Numbered from the stretch's first letter, positions 16,389 to 25,820 are shown. The stretch is 64,000 bases of DNA from Streptomyces sp. NBC_01446 (GCF_026340095.1 NZ_JAPEPO010000001.1:310001-374000), one strand, 5' to 3'. Notes: a model not told the origin generated them from the letters alone. Program-made: numbers and translations.

Positions 16389-16904
16389 ATGAGCGAACTG
16401 GTGGACCGCGTGGACGAACAGGACCGTGTACTCGGCACCGTGGACCGGGGCGCGGCCATCCGTGAGGGGTGGCTGCACCGGGTGGCGACCGTCGTGTGCC
16501 GCGACCCGGCTGGACGGGTCCTCGTGCATCGAAGGGCGCCGCACGTCTCCCGTTTTCCCGGGCGGTACAACTGGCTGATCGGCGGGGGTGTGGACGCGGG
16601 CGAGTCGTACGAGGCCGCGGCGGCCCGCGAGCTCGCGGAGGAACTCGGGGTCACCGCCCCGGTGCGCTTCGTCTTCAAGTACCTGTGCCGCGGGGAGATC
16701 AGCCCGTACTGGCTCGGGGTGCACGAGGCCACCGTCGACGGGCCGGTCTCGCCGCTCCCCTCCGAGATCGTCTGGCACGACTGGCTCACCGAGGCCGGCC
16801 TGAAGAACGCGATGCGTCAGTACCCGTTCGTGTCGGACTCCTTGGAGGCGCACGCGCGGTACGTCGCGCTGGGCGGCGAGGGCGGGGCGGGGACGGCGCG
16901 CTGA
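16389..16904 (+). CDS. NUDIX hydrolase
   Basis: The 171-residue protein has a complete Nudix box, GGGVDAGESYEAAAARELAEELGV (G, E and REL-EE-G spacing conserved), at about residues 62-85. The N-terminal VDEQDRVLGTVDRG segment resembles YfcD and isopentenyl-diphosphate-isomerase-like members. Substrate is likely a nucleoside diphosphate derivative or a prenyl diphosphate; neither can be decided. No ribosome site is evident before ATG 16389. Confidence 0.87.
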   Translation: MSELVDRVDEQDRVLGTVDRGAAIREGWLHRVATVVCRDPAGRVLVHRRAPHVSRFPGRYNWLIGGGVDAGESYEAAAARELAEELGVTAPVRFVFKYLCRGEISPYWLGVHEATVDGPVSPLPSEIVWHDWLTEAGLKNAMRQYPFVSDSLEAHARYVALGGEGGAGTAR

Positions 16905-16916
16905 CGGGTGGGAGCG

Positions 16917-16946
16917 CGGGGCCGGGGAGTTGGCCCCGGCCCCGCG
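16917..16946 (+). terminator. Strong hairpin terminator after the NUDIX gene
   Basis: A perfect 12-bp GC stem (GCGGGGCCGGGG, loop AGTTGG) lies 13 bases after the NUDIX stop. No T-run follows, as is common in Streptomyces. Confidence 0.7.
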
Positions 16947-17139
16947 GCCGCCCCGTAGGCGCAGGTGAGCGCCATCCCCCGCGCGCGTGCTTCCGGCGCG
17001 TGCGGCAGGATGTCCCGGCGCGTCGGTGCAGGCGCGGCAGCTCCACTTACGGACAAGCAGGTAGCAAGGTGACGACACATCACATACGGCCGCTCCCGGC
17101 GGCGTACGACGGCCTCGGTCACGGCGCGGGAGGCCGCCG

Positions 17140-18213
17140 GTGAACCGTGCGATGACGCCCGACGATCTGATAGTGGCCGGGATCGCGGTCGCCGCGGGGC
17201 TCGCGGCCGGTCTGCTCCTGCGCATGATGCTGCGCTGGCTGGGCGTGCGTGCGGACCGGACGCGCTGGGGCGGAGACGACGTCATCGTGGACGCGCTGCG
17301 CAGCCTCGTGCCGTGGGCGGCGGTCGCCGCCGGTGTCGCTGTGGCCGCCTCCGCGCTGCCGCTCACCACCCGGACCCGGCACAACGTCACCGTGACGCTG
17401 ACGGCGCTGCTGATCCTCGTCGCCACGTTCACCGCGGGCCGGGTGATCTCCGGACTCGTACGGTCGGTGGCGCAGTCGCGGTCCGCGGTCGCCGGGTCGG
17501 CCACCATCTTCGTGAACATCACGCGGGTCGTGGTGCTCGCGGTGGGCTTCCTCGTGGTCCTGCAGACGCTGGGCATCTCCATCGCCCCGCTGCTGACCGC
17601 CCTCGGCGTCGGCGGTCTCGCGGTGGCGCTCGCGCTCCAGGACACGCTCGCGAACCTCTTCGCGGGCGTGCACATCCTGGCCTCCAAGACCGTGCAGCCC
17701 GGCGACTACATCCGGCTCAGCAGCGCCGAGGAGGGCTACGTCGTCGACATCAACTGGCGCAACACCGTGGTGCGTCAGCTCTCCAACAACCTGGTCATCA
17801 TCCCGAACGCCAAGCTCGCCTCCACGAACATGACGAACTACAGCCGTCCGGAACAGCAGATGACACTGCTCGTCCAGGTCGGCGTCGGCTACGACAGCGA
17901 CCTGGAGCATGTCGAGCGGGTCACGGCCGAGGTCGTCGAGAGTGTCATGGTCGACATCACCGGCGCCGTCCCCGAACACGAACCGGCCATCCGCTTCCAC
18001 ACGTTCGGCGACTCCCGCATCAGTTTCACGGTGATCCTGGGCGTCGGCGAGTTCAGCGACCAGTACCGGATCAAGCACGAGTTCATCAAGCGCCTTCACG
18101 CCCGGTACCGGGACGAGGGCATCCGGATCCCGGCGCCCACGCGGACGGTGGCCCTCCAGCAGGGCGCGGTGGCCATTCCGCACCAGCGCGAGGCCGCACC
18201 GCCGCTTCCGTAA
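17140..18213 (+). CDS. MscS-family mechanosensitive ion channel
   Basis: The 357-residue protein has four hydrophobic segments (about 10-30, 58-75, 84-105, 128-150). The pore helix GVGGLAVALALQDTLANLFAGV at about 155-180 and the beta-domain HILASKTVQPGDYIRL follow, then a cytoplasmic vestibule to residue ~340. It releases osmolytes on hypo-osmotic shock. GTG 17140 has GGGAGG at good spacing. The gene stands alone and converges on the sugar dehydrogenase. Confidence 0.9.
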   Translation: MNRAMTPDDLIVAGIAVAAGLAAGLLLRMMLRWLGVRADRTRWGGDDVIVDALRSLVPWAAVAAGVAVAASALPLTTRTRHNVTVTLTALLILVATFTAGRVISGLVRSVAQSRSAVAGSATIFVNITRVVVLAVGFLVVLQTLGISIAPLLTALGVGGLAVALALQDTLANLFAGVHILASKTVQPGDYIRLSSAEEGYVVDINWRNTVVRQLSNNLVIIPNAKLASTNMTNYSRPEQQMTLLVQVGVGYDSDLEHVERVTAEVVESVMVDITGAVPEHEPAIRFHTFGDSRISFTVILGVGEFSDQYRIKHEFIKRLHARYRDEGIRIPAPTRTVALQQGAVAIPHQREAAPPLP

Positions 18214-18226
18214 CGACGGCGCGGTC

Positions 18227-18267
18227 AGGGGGAGCCGGTCCGTCCGGACAGCGGACCGGCTCCCCCT
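18227..18267. terminator. Bidirectional hairpin terminator between convergent genes
   Basis: A perfect 16-bp stem (18227-18242 with 18252-18267, 9-base loop) sits between the mscS stop and the end of the sugar dehydrogenase gene and can serve both. Confidence 0.8.
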
Positions 18268-18290
18268 CACGTGCTTCCGACCCCGCTGGG

Positions 18291-20414
18291 TCAGTCGCGC
18301 GCCACCGTCCCCGTGACCTTCAGGTTCCGGATCCGGCCGTTGTTGTCGAACGAGCCGAAGCCCACACGGCCCGAGGAGAACACCGGGTCCGTCCCCGTGA
18401 TGAGCGGCGTGCGGCTGCCGTCCATGTAGACGGCCGTCTCGCCGGTGTCCGCGCAGTGCGTGAGACGGACCTTGTGCCAGGCGGCGTCCTTGATGGCCGG
18501 GGGCGCGCCGTAGGTGCCGTTCCACTGGTCGTCGATGCGGAGCCGGTCCGCGTTGTTGACCGTGAACAGGCCGTTGTGCGGGTAGATGCTGTTGTCGCTG
18601 GACAGGTGCGCGTACTGGAACTGGGTGTCGGAGTTGTAGTCCCAGACGACGATGACGTCCCGGTTGGTGATGTCGACCGGGGTGTCGATGCGCACCTCGG
18701 CCTCGATCGTCACGTTCGAGTAGCGCGGGCCGGCGGTGAGGACGGCGTACTCGAAGGGGCGGCGCGGGCCGGGGCGGGAGACGCCCGGCTCGGTGAGGAC
18801 GGTCTCGCGCGGGGTGAACTCCCACTTGGCGGGGGTGACCGGGGCCCAGTTGTCCGCGCCGGTGGTGTGCGTGGTGGGGGTGTTGCCCACCTCGCAGTCG
18901 GCGAAGGTGCGGGTGCCGGTGACCTTCCAGACCTTGCCGTTCGCCTTGGAGACGATGTACAGGTCACCGGCGAGGTCGGTGCCGAAGCGCAGGTCGACGC
19001 GCTTATCCCCGGCGAGGTCGCGCATGGTGACCTTCTTGCCGGTGGCCTGGTCGTACAGCATCAGGGACTTGAGGGGCGCGAGGCCGGCGCCGCGGCGCAT
19101 GTCGTGGGTGTCGGCCGCGAGGATCCGGCCGTCGACGAGGTCACCGAAGATGTACGTGCCGCGCAGCTCGGGCGCGTCCTTGCCCCGGTACACGAAGCCA
19201 CCGGCGATCGCGCGGCCCACGTCGGAGCGGCAGTCCCAGTCGGCTCCGGGGTCGTGGTCGTACGCGGCGACGGGGTACGTGTAGCCGTACTTGGCGTCGT
19301 CGGCGGGCAGGGGCGCGATGCGGGCGCACGGGTCGGTGGTCTTCTTGTCGAAGAGGAACGGGCCCTCGCGTTCGCTCCAGCCGAAGTTGTCGCCGGCCTT
19401 GACCTCGTACACCGATTCGATGGCGTGTTCGCCTATGTGGCCGAGGTACATGCGGTGGCTGCCGCCGGTGTCCCAGCTGAAGCGGTGCGGGTCGCGCATG
19501 CCGACGGCGTAGATCTCGCCGAGGGCGCCCGGTGTGGACACGAACGGGTTGGCGGCCGGGATGCCGTACTTGCCGTTCGCGCTGTTGCGGCCCGCCGGGT
19601 CGATGCGCAGGAGCTTGCCGTGCGGGAGCGCCATGTTCTGCGGTTCGCTGTTGCCGACGCCCTGGCCGCCGTCGCCGACGGCGAGGTAGAGGAGCCCGTA
19701 GTCCTTGTCGTGGGGCTTGGCGGTCGGGTTGAAGTCGATCTGCTGGATACCGTGCACCTGGCCGGTGAAGCCGATGCGCAGGACCTCGCGGTGGGTGCCG
19801 TGGAAGACGGCGGCCTTCGGATCGTCCGCGGTCCACTCGGTGATGACGCCGTGGTAGGTGGTGGTGCCCGCCTGCTTGAAGTCGGGGGCCTGGGTGACCT
19901 GCGAGGCGAGCTCGGTGTGGATGGTGTAGAAGCGGCCGTTCTGCGCGAACTGCGGGTGGAACGCGGCGTATCCGAAGCCCTGGCCGAGGCCGCGGCCCGA
20001 GAAGAAGTGCGGGAAGGTGCCCTTCACGTCGAGGTACGGGTGCGGGGTGCCGCCCGTGTCCTTGCCGGCGGTGCCGGGGTCGGTGAGGTAGAGCGTCCCG
20101 TTGAGGTCCGGGGTCGCCATCCGGCCCGAACCGTCGGGGAGTTCGTTGATGGTGTTGATCCTGGCGTGCCGCATCAGACGCGGGTCCGTCGGGGCCGGGA
20201 CCGGCTCCGACTTGGGGAACTGGGCGTACTCGGTGAGGACCAGGCCGGTCCTCGACTGGGCGGGCTTCTCCGGGATCGGGTCGCTCAGGCCCGCGGTCGC
20301 GGCGGTGGGAGCCGGCTCGTCGGCGTGCGACGGCGCGGCGAGCCCGCCGAGCGCCAGTGTTGCGGTGACGGCGTAGGCCGCCCAGAGTCTTGGGTTCTTG
20401 CGTCGTGCTGCCAT
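18291..20414 (-). CDS. Secreted PQQ-dependent sugar (glucose/sorbosone) dehydrogenase with C-terminal LamG-like domain
   Basis: The 707-residue protein has an N-terminal signal peptide (MAARRKNPRLWAAYAVTATLALGG, cleavage near SHA-DE). A six-bladed GSDH beta-propeller follows (about 55-500; LLYLAVGDGGQGVGNSEPQN, GMRDPHRFSWD and GDNFGWSEREGP are the family's motifs). A concanavalin-like/DUF1080-type domain (about 515-705) probably binds carbohydrate. It would oxidise extracellular sugars with PQQ and calcium. It is the second gene after the LamG gene, 52 bp away. Confidence 0.82.
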   Translation of the reverse strand: MAARRKNPRLWAAYAVTATLALGGLAAPSHADEPAPTAATAGLSDPIPEKPAQSRTGLVLTEYAQFPKSEPVPAPTDPRLMRHARINTINELPDGSGRMATPDLNGTLYLTDPGTAGKDTGGTPHPYLDVKGTFPHFFSGRGLGQGFGYAAFHPQFAQNGRFYTIHTELASQVTQAPDFKQAGTTTYHGVITEWTADDPKAAVFHGTHREVLRIGFTGQVHGIQQIDFNPTAKPHDKDYGLLYLAVGDGGQGVGNSEPQNMALPHGKLLRIDPAGRNSANGKYGIPAANPFVSTPGALGEIYAVGMRDPHRFSWDTGGSHRMYLGHIGEHAIESVYEVKAGDNFGWSEREGPFLFDKKTTDPCARIAPLPADDAKYGYTYPVAAYDHDPGADWDCRSDVGRAIAGGFVYRGKDAPELRGTYIFGDLVDGRILAADTHDMRRGAGLAPLKSLMLYDQATGKKVTMRDLAGDKRVDLRFGTDLAGDLYIVSKANGKVWKVTGTRTFADCEVGNTPTTHTTGADNWAPVTPAKWEFTPRETVLTEPGVSRPGPRRPFEYAVLTAGPRYSNVTIEAEVRIDTPVDITNRDVIVVWDYNSDTQFQYAHLSSDNSIYPHNGLFTVNNADRLRIDDQWNGTYGAPPAIKDAAWHKVRLTHCADTGETAVYMDGSRTPLITGTDPVFSSGRVGFGSFDNNGRIRNLKVTGTVARD

Positions 20415-20466
20415 GCGGGTCCCTTCGGATGGCGAGTACGGCTGGGTGGAAGCGGGGGACGAGTCG

Positions 20467-21516
20467 TCAGTCGCCCCTCGTCATGCGGCGGTACTCGGCA
20501 CTGACCTGACCTGCCGTCACTTCACGGTCCAGGAAAAGGAGATCGTCCATGCGGCAGTCGCAGGCGTTGTTCTCGCGCGTGTTCTGCGGGAAGCTGCCGC
20601 CGATCTTGATGCCGCGCGGGTCGGTCGGCGAGGCACGGTGCGGCGCCGGTGTGGTGGTGAGTTCCCAGGGGTCCCCCGGCGTGACGTAGAAGCCGTCGAG
20701 GGGCTTGCCGTCCCGGTAGAGGGCCATCGTGCCGTCGCGGAAGTCGAAGGTGGCGGCCAGATGGACCCACTCGCCTCGGGGCAGCACCTTCTGCCAGTCG
20801 GCGGAGGCGGCGAAGGTCTGGGAGGCGCCGCTGTCGAGGCGACGGCCGAGCGCGACGAGCTTCAACTCGCCGTTCACCTGGATGAGTTCGAGCAGCGCCC
20901 GTACGGCGTGCCCGTCGCTGGTGCCGGAGAGCACACCGGCGAGTCCGATCGCCCCGTAGCGGTCGGTGGGGTTGGCGGTGTTGGAGTTGAGGGTGGGGTT
21001 GTCGCCCGTCATCTTGAACCAGCCCATGACGGTGGCGGCCTTGGCGCTGTTGAAGGCACCGAGGGAGCCGACCCCGGCCTCGTTCCAAGTACCCGCTTTC
21101 CAGTCGTCGTTGCCCGCTGTGGCGGGGTTCTGCTGACGCACCTGGAGGGCGGGCGAGCTGCCCCGGTACGCCTCGTCGTCCACGCGCATGGCGGAGCCGC
21201 CGTTGATGAGCGTGAGCGGGGTGCGGGAGCGGCCGATGTCCCGCTCCCTCGCGGGATCGGCGGGATCGGGATGCCCGAAGTCGTAGGCCGCCACGGCCTG
21301 GGCGCGCAGCGGGCTGTGTCCCGCAGGGCCGTTGGCCTGCGCGGGAAGCGCGGCGGCGGCGAGGACGGCGACCGAGGCGAGGGCCCCGGCGGCGAGTGCG
21401 GTACGTCGGGTCCGGCGGGTGTCGCTGGCGGATCGGGTGCGCCGGGCGCGTGGTTCGAGTCCGGTGCGGACGGCGGTCCGGGCGATCGCGGTACGTCTGG
21501 TGCGGGGCAGTCTCAT
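20467..21516 (-). CDS. Secreted LamG/concanavalin-like domain protein
   Basis: The 349-residue protein has an Arg-rich N-terminus and a hydrophobic export signal ending near QANGPAG (about residue 58). One LamG-type jelly roll fills about 75-340 (VMGWFKMTGD, EWVHLAATFDFRDGTMALYRDG and CRMDDLLFLDREVTAGQV). Such domains bind sugars or calcium. GGGAGG precedes ATG 21516. It forms an operon with the PQQ dehydrogenase, with a LacI-type palindrome about 55 bp upstream. Confidence 0.78.
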   Translation of the reverse strand: MRLPRTRRTAIARTAVRTGLEPRARRTRSASDTRRTRRTALAAGALASVAVLAAAALPAQANGPAGHSPLRAQAVAAYDFGHPDPADPARERDIGRSRTPLTLINGGSAMRVDDEAYRGSSPALQVRQQNPATAGNDDWKAGTWNEAGVGSLGAFNSAKAATVMGWFKMTGDNPTLNSNTANPTDRYGAIGLAGVLSGTSDGHAVRALLELIQVNGELKLVALGRRLDSGASQTFAASADWQKVLPRGEWVHLAATFDFRDGTMALYRDGKPLDGFYVTPGDPWELTTTPAPHRASPTDPRGIKIGGSFPQNTRENNACDCRMDDLLFLDREVTAGQVSAEYRRMTRGD

Positions 21517-21571
21517 ACGGCCTCCCAGCGGCAACGAAGGGGGCTGCCGAACGGGATTCTCCCGACCGGCA

Positions 21572-21583
21572 GAAAGCGCTTTC
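21572..21583. promoter_or_regulatory. LacI-family operator palindrome GAAAGCGCTTTC
   Basis: A perfect 12-bp palindrome with the CG centre typical of LacI/GalR operators lies upstream of the LamG-PQQ dehydrogenase pair. Its core AAAGCGCTT also occurs in both sites beside the LacI gene at 57214. Confidence 0.55.
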
Positions 21584-21706
21584 GTCACGTGCGGGCACCA
21601 TGTAACTCCCTCACCGCAACCCTGACAATGGGCGTGTCCGCGCCATTTTTCGAAGGTGCGCCGCTGAGCGGCCGATGCGAACCGCACCTGGGGCGGAAAC
21701 GGCGCG

Positions 21707-21860
21707 CGTGTCAGCAAGGGGCGCGCTTGACGTCCTCCCCGTCCTGAGGGACGGGGATTGCCCTATGAGGGGGTTCGGCCGGTCGCCCGGCTTACGGGTT
21801 CCTGTTTCACGGACCGGCTGGTGCCGAGGTCTCCGCAGGCTGACACGGGCTGTCCGCCCG
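21707..21860 (-). ncRNA. Predicted omega-RNA end of the frameshifted TnpB element
   Basis: An 8-bp hairpin CCCCGTCC/GGACGGGG (21737-21756) is followed on the minus strand by GAGGACGTCAA ending at 21727, analogous to the TTCAA end of the other copies. A guide would begin GCGCGCCCCTTGCTGA. The 5' limit is approximate. Confidence 0.4.
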
Positions 21861-22982
21861 CGTGTCGGATGTTCTTCGCCGCGTTGACGTCGGCATGCTC
21901 CGCGTGTCCGCAGCCTGGGGCTTTGCACCGAAACACCGCTTGGCTCTCACGGTTGTGTCCGGTGACGAAGCCGCAGGCGGAACACCGCTGCGACGTGTAT
22001 GCGGGATCCGCCTTCACCACGACCGTGCCCGTGTACCGGGCCGCGCTGGTGAGGGAGAGTTCGAGACGGTGCCATCCCTTGTCGAGGATCGCCCGGTTCA
22101 GGCCCCGCTTCTGCGCCACCCGCGAGCCGGGTTCCGCGAGGGTGCCGGAGGCGGAGGCGGTCATGTTCCGGATCCTGAGGTCTTCGAGGACGACCAGAGC
22201 GTTCTTCGCAACGATCCGGGACGCCATCTGCGCGCAGAAGTCTCCGCGCCGATCCGACACGCGGCCCATGACCGTGTTCATAGCGGCGATCACCTTGGCC
22301 CGGTTTGCACTGCCGCGCTTGGACCGGGCCAGGCGCTGTTGCAGCCTGCGATACCGGGTGCTCTCGCCAGACGTGATGAACACCCGGTCGTGGAAGTCGC
22401 CGTCCGAGGTGACAGCAGCACTCTTCACCCCCGGTCGATCCCGACCGACGTGTCCGGCATGGCGTGCCGCTCCGGAGTGACGGCCTGGTCGTCCACGAGG
22501 AAGGAAACAAACCAGTGCCCGGACCTGCGGCTGACCGTCGCAGAGCGGATCTCCCCACCCAGCGGGCGCGACCAGCGAAAGCGGACCCATCCCAGTTTCG
22601 GGAGCTTCACGCGACCCCACTTGCGGCCCAGGCGCTCCACGGTGATCAGACTCCCGGCAGGGAACCGGAACGAGGGAGACCAGCGGGCCTTGGACCGCCA
22701 CCGCACCCTGAACGTGCCGTGGTCCCGGCACGCCCTGTCGAGATCCCGCAGGGTCTGCTGCAACACGTGCGACGGCGCGGCCTTCAACCACCCGTGCTCG
22801 CGCTTGGCGTCGGCCAGCTCGCCGGCCTGCGGGACGTAGTTCATCCACGCGCCCCGGCGCCGGTATGCCCGCCGCTGCTCCAGACCGGTGTTCCACACCG
22901 ACCGGCAGATATCAGCGAACTCCTCACACTGCGCGCCCTGGCCGGCCGTCACCTCAAGCCGGTACCTACGACCAGTCAGCAC
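21763..22982 (-). pseudogene. tnpB: tnpB of IS605 type, broken by one frameshift
   Basis: The first frame starts at GTG 22982 (behind a G-rich ribosome site) and stops just after the RuvC-I motif GIDRG at 22425. The sequence resumes one base out of register as VKSAAVTSDGDFHDR and runs to 21763. It retains VVLEDLRIRNM (RuvC-II), a four-cysteine zinc finger (CSACG and CKAPGCG) and ADVNAAKN (RuvC-III). One missing G in the run at 22428-22432 explains the break. It belongs to a different subfamily from the copies at 1427 and 45157. Confidence 0.85.
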
Positions 22983-23081
22983 AAGAACACCCCCCTCCAA
23001 CTGAGGTGATCAGGCTAACGCGGGCCACTGACAACGCAGCGAACTCCACCGCTTCACGGCTCCAGTCCAAGGATGAGCTAA

Positions 23082-23101
23082 CCCCTCCCTAAGGAAGGGG
23101 G
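23082..23101. terminator. Hairpin between the FAD oxidoreductase gene and the broken tnpB
   Basis: CCCCTCC-CTAA-GGAAGGGG forms a short stem with one bulged base 20 bases beyond the stop at 23122. It could be the operon terminator or the left-end hairpin of the TnpB element; the sequence fits both. Confidence 0.4.
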
Positions 23102-23121
23102 TCTGCGCTCAAGAGACCCGA

Positions 23122-24393
23122 TCACTTCGCAGCCGCTCCGAAGATTCCGCCTCCGAGCCCGCTGACCGTGATCCGGACGGGGCCGCCGGCGGCGTCGACC
23201 TTTCCCGTCCAGCGGCCCGCCAAGCGCAGGGTGCGGTGGGGGAGCGCGCGGCGCGGTACGTACTGGCGGTGCAGGCGGCGGCCGTCCTGCGTGACGACGA
23301 GCACGGGCCGCGTCAGCGCCTCCGACGTGCGCAGGACGAAGCCTTCCACCGGCACCTGCGGGACCGCCCGGTTCGGCGCCACCCAGCGCAGGGGCGCCGC
23401 GACCTCGATCGCCGGGCCGCCCGCCGCCGGGCCCGAGCCGTCCAGGAACCCGCGCACGGCGTCGGCCGCGAGCGCGCCCTCGCGGGCCGCCCACAGCGCC
23501 GGCTCCACCGCGTGCAGCACGTTCCCCACGGCGAAGACGCCCTCGGCGCCGGTGCGGAACGCGCCGTCGACGGCGGGCCCCCGCGTCCCGGGGTCGAGTG
23601 CCACTCCCCCGCGTCGCGCCAGCTCGTGGTCCGGCACGAAGTCCCCGGTGAACACCACGGTGTCGCAGTCGACGGTCGTCAGCCGGCCGTCACGGTGCCG
23701 CAGCCGCACGCCCGATACCCGTCCCCCGCCCAGGAGTTCGGCCACGGTCGCGCCGGTGAGTACGGGCACGCCGTGACCGAGGCGTGCTGCGGCGGCCCAG
23801 GCCAGGCCCAGTTGGTGACGCGGCTCCTCGGTGGTGAGCGCGGCGACGGTGACGCCGGCGCGCCGCAGGGCGGACAGGGCCGCGTAGCCGACCGGTTCGG
23901 CGCCGACGACGACCGCGCGGGTGCCGACCCGCTGTCCGTACAGGTGGACGGCCTGCTGGAGCTCGCCGGTGGTGAGCACTCCGGCGGGGCGTGTGCCGGG
24001 GACGAGGCGTGCGCTGCGCGGGCGTTCGCGTGCCCCGGTGGCGAGGACGACGGCGCGCGCGGCGATGCGTTCGAGCCCGTGCGGGCCGGTGGTCTCCAGG
24101 GTGAGGGGCCCCGCCCATCCGGTGGCGGTGACCCCCGTCCGTACGCGTGCGCCGGAGCCGAGCGCGGCCTCGACGACCCTGGCCGCGTACTGCGGCCCCG
24201 TCACGCCCCACCGCCCGAACCCGCGGTGGTGGCAGTGCCGCGGCACGCCGCCCGCCACCGCCTCACGCTCCAGGACCTCCACGACGCCCACCCCGTGGCC
24301 GGCGAGGCCGCGGGCGGCGGCGAGCCCGGCGGGCCCCGCGCCGACGACGACCACGTCGACGCTCCGCTGCCGCCGTGTCATCGCGGCCCTCAT
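23122..24393 (-). CDS. FAD/NAD(P)-binding oxidoreductase, partner subunit of the GlpA-like dehydrogenase
   Basis: The 423-residue protein has an N-terminal FAD-binding Rossmann fold (VVVVGAGPAGLAAARGLAG), the ATGARERPR linker and a second NAD(P)-type fold around TRAVVVGAEPVGYAAL. GVFAVGNVLHAVEPALWAAREG near residue 300 is the conserved C-terminal FAD contact. This type accompanies GlpA- or HcnC-like oxidases as a second subunit. ATG 24393 overlaps the preceding stop (ATGA); ATG 24381 is an alternative. Confidence 0.8.
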   Translation of the reverse strand: MRAAMTRRQRSVDVVVVGAGPAGLAAARGLAGHGVGVVEVLEREAVAGGVPRHCHHRGFGRWGVTGPQYAARVVEAALGSGARVRTGVTATGWAGPLTLETTGPHGLERIAARAVVLATGARERPRSARLVPGTRPAGVLTTGELQQAVHLYGQRVGTRAVVVGAEPVGYAALSALRRAGVTVAALTTEEPRHQLGLAWAAAARLGHGVPVLTGATVAELLGGGRVSGVRLRHRDGRLTTVDCDTVVFTGDFVPDHELARRGGVALDPGTRGPAVDGAFRTGAEGVFAVGNVLHAVEPALWAAREGALAADAVRGFLDGSGPAAGGPAIEVAAPLRWVAPNRAVPQVPVEGFVLRTSEALTRPVLVVTQDGRRLHRQYVPRRALPHRTLRLAGRWTGKVDAAGGPVRITVSGLGGGIFGAAAK

Positions 24394-25820
24394 TCGCCCC
24401 GCCCCTCATGAAGTGCCCGCACGGCCGCCCCGCAGTAGAACCCCTGACACCGTCCGCCCCGCGCCCGGGTCCTGCGGCGCAGGCCCTCCAGGGAAGCGGG
24501 CGGGATCGTGCTGATCAGGGCGTCCCTGATCTCGCCGCGGGTCACGCGCTCGCAGTGGCAGACGATGGTGCCGTACGCGGGGTCGGTCGCGATGAGGTCG
24601 GCGCGCTGGTAGGGGCGGGGGAAGGCCTCGCCCAGATTGGGCATGTGGACGGGGGCCGGCTCGACCGGCTCCTTGAGGTCGAGGCCGGGGTCCGCCTCGG
24701 CGATCAGCCCCGCGACGTACGCCGCGATCGCCATGGACGCGGTGAGGCCGGTCGAGCGGATGCCGCCCACGGTGACGTAGCGCCGTTCCTCGTGGCAGCG
24801 GATGCGGTAGTCGTCATGCTCGGTGGCGGCGCGCAGGCCCGCGTAGACGGCGGTGACCTCCTCGTCGACCAGGGCCGGCAGGATGCGGCGCCCCTTCGAG
24901 AGCAGCCCGTCGAGTCCGTCCGCCGTCGTGCCGGTGGCCGCCTTGTCGTCGAGGTCCTCGGCGGTCGGGCCGAGCAGAACGTTGCCGTAGACGGTCGGCG
25001 CCACGAGGACGCCCTTGCCGAGCGCGGTCGGCACCGGCAGCAGGATGTGCCGGACCAGGTCACGGGCGAGTTCGTCGAAGACGATGAGCTGGCCGCGGCG
25101 CGGGGTGACGGTGAAGTCGCCCCGCCCGAGGACGAGCCGGTCGAGCACGTCGGCGTTCAGCCCCGCGGCGTTGACGAGGAACCGCGCCCTGAGCGCGCCG
25201 CGCGACGTGGCCAGAAGGTGATCGCCGCCTTCCGGACTCACCGTCTCCACCCGAGTGTTGAGGTGCAGATCGACACCGGACCGCACCGCTTGGGTGGCGT
25301 ACGCGAGCGTGGTGGTCCAGGGGCAGATGATGCTCTCGCCCGGGACGTCCAGGGCGCCGAGCGCGCCGGGGCCGAGGTGCGGTTCGCGGGCCCGGGTCTC
25401 GTCGGCGTCGATGATGCGCGCCGCGCCGTATCCGTTACGTCCGGCCTTCTCCAACAGGCCTGGCAGCGCGTCGAGTTGTGCGTCGTCCCAGGCGACGAGC
25501 AGGGCGCCGACGGGTTCGACGGGGATCCCGGACTCGGCCGCGTAGGCGGCGAGCAGTCGCTGCCCTTCCCCGACGAGACGGGATTCCAGGGAGCCGGGCA
25601 CGGCGTCGAATCCGGTGTGCAGGATCGCCGTGTTGGCCTTGGAGGTGCCGTCGCCGACGTCGCCGGACGCCTCCACGAGAGCGATGCGCAGGTGTGGGTG
25701 GCGCGCCAGTTCGCGGGCGATGGCGGCACCGACGACGCCGGCGCCGACGACCGCGACGTCGTAGGGCCGGGACGACATCTGCCCTCTGGGGGACAGAGGC
25801 CCTTTGGTGGTGACGGTCAT
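24390..25820 (-). CDS. Glycerol-3-phosphate-dehydrogenase-like FAD oxidoreductase with C-terminal [2Fe-2S] (BFD-like) domain
   Basis: The 476-residue protein has a DAO/GlpA fold (YDVAVVGAGVVGAAIAREL at about residue 20; GGIRSTGLTASMAIAAYVAGL near 360). A four-cysteine BFD-like domain (CHCERVTRGEI and CQGFYCG) at about 415-470 probably carries a [2Fe-2S] cluster. It likely oxidises glycerol 3-phosphate or a related polyol phosphate to the ketone. ATG 25820 overlaps the kinase stop, so kinase and dehydrogenase are translationally coupled. Confidence 0.83.
   Translation of the reverse strand: MTVTTKGPLSPRGQMSSRPYDVAVVGAGVVGAAIARELARHPHLRIALVEASGDVGDGTSKANTAILHTGFDAVPGSLESRLVGEGQRLLAAYAAESGIPVEPVGALLVAWDDAQLDALPGLLEKAGRNGYGAARIIDADETRAREPHLGPGALGALDVPGESIICPWTTTLAYATQAVRSGVDLHLNTRVETVSPEGGDHLLATSRGALRARFLVNAAGLNADVLDRLVLGRGDFTVTPRRGQLIVFDELARDLVRHILLPVPTALGKGVLVAPTVYGNVLLGPTAEDLDDKAATGTTADGLDGLLSKGRRILPALVDEEVTAVYAGLRAATEHDDYRIRCHEERRYVTVGGIRSTGLTASMAIAAYVAGLIAEADPGLDLKEPVEPAPVHMPNLGEAFPRPYQRADLIATDPAYGTIVCHCERVTRGEIRDALISTIPPASLEGLRRRTRARGGRCQGFYCGAAVRALHEGRGE

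Noticed and set aside
17313..20504. A plus-strand open frame of more than 1,000 codons opposite the PQQ dehydrogenase
   Set aside because: High-GC antisense frame. Its composition is Gly/Arg/Val-rich without domains, while the minus strand has a signal peptide and clear GSDH motifs.
23082..23101. Second small RNA at the hairpin beside the broken tnpB
   Set aside because: Stem is short and bulged; a terminator or element end explains it without a separate RNA gene.
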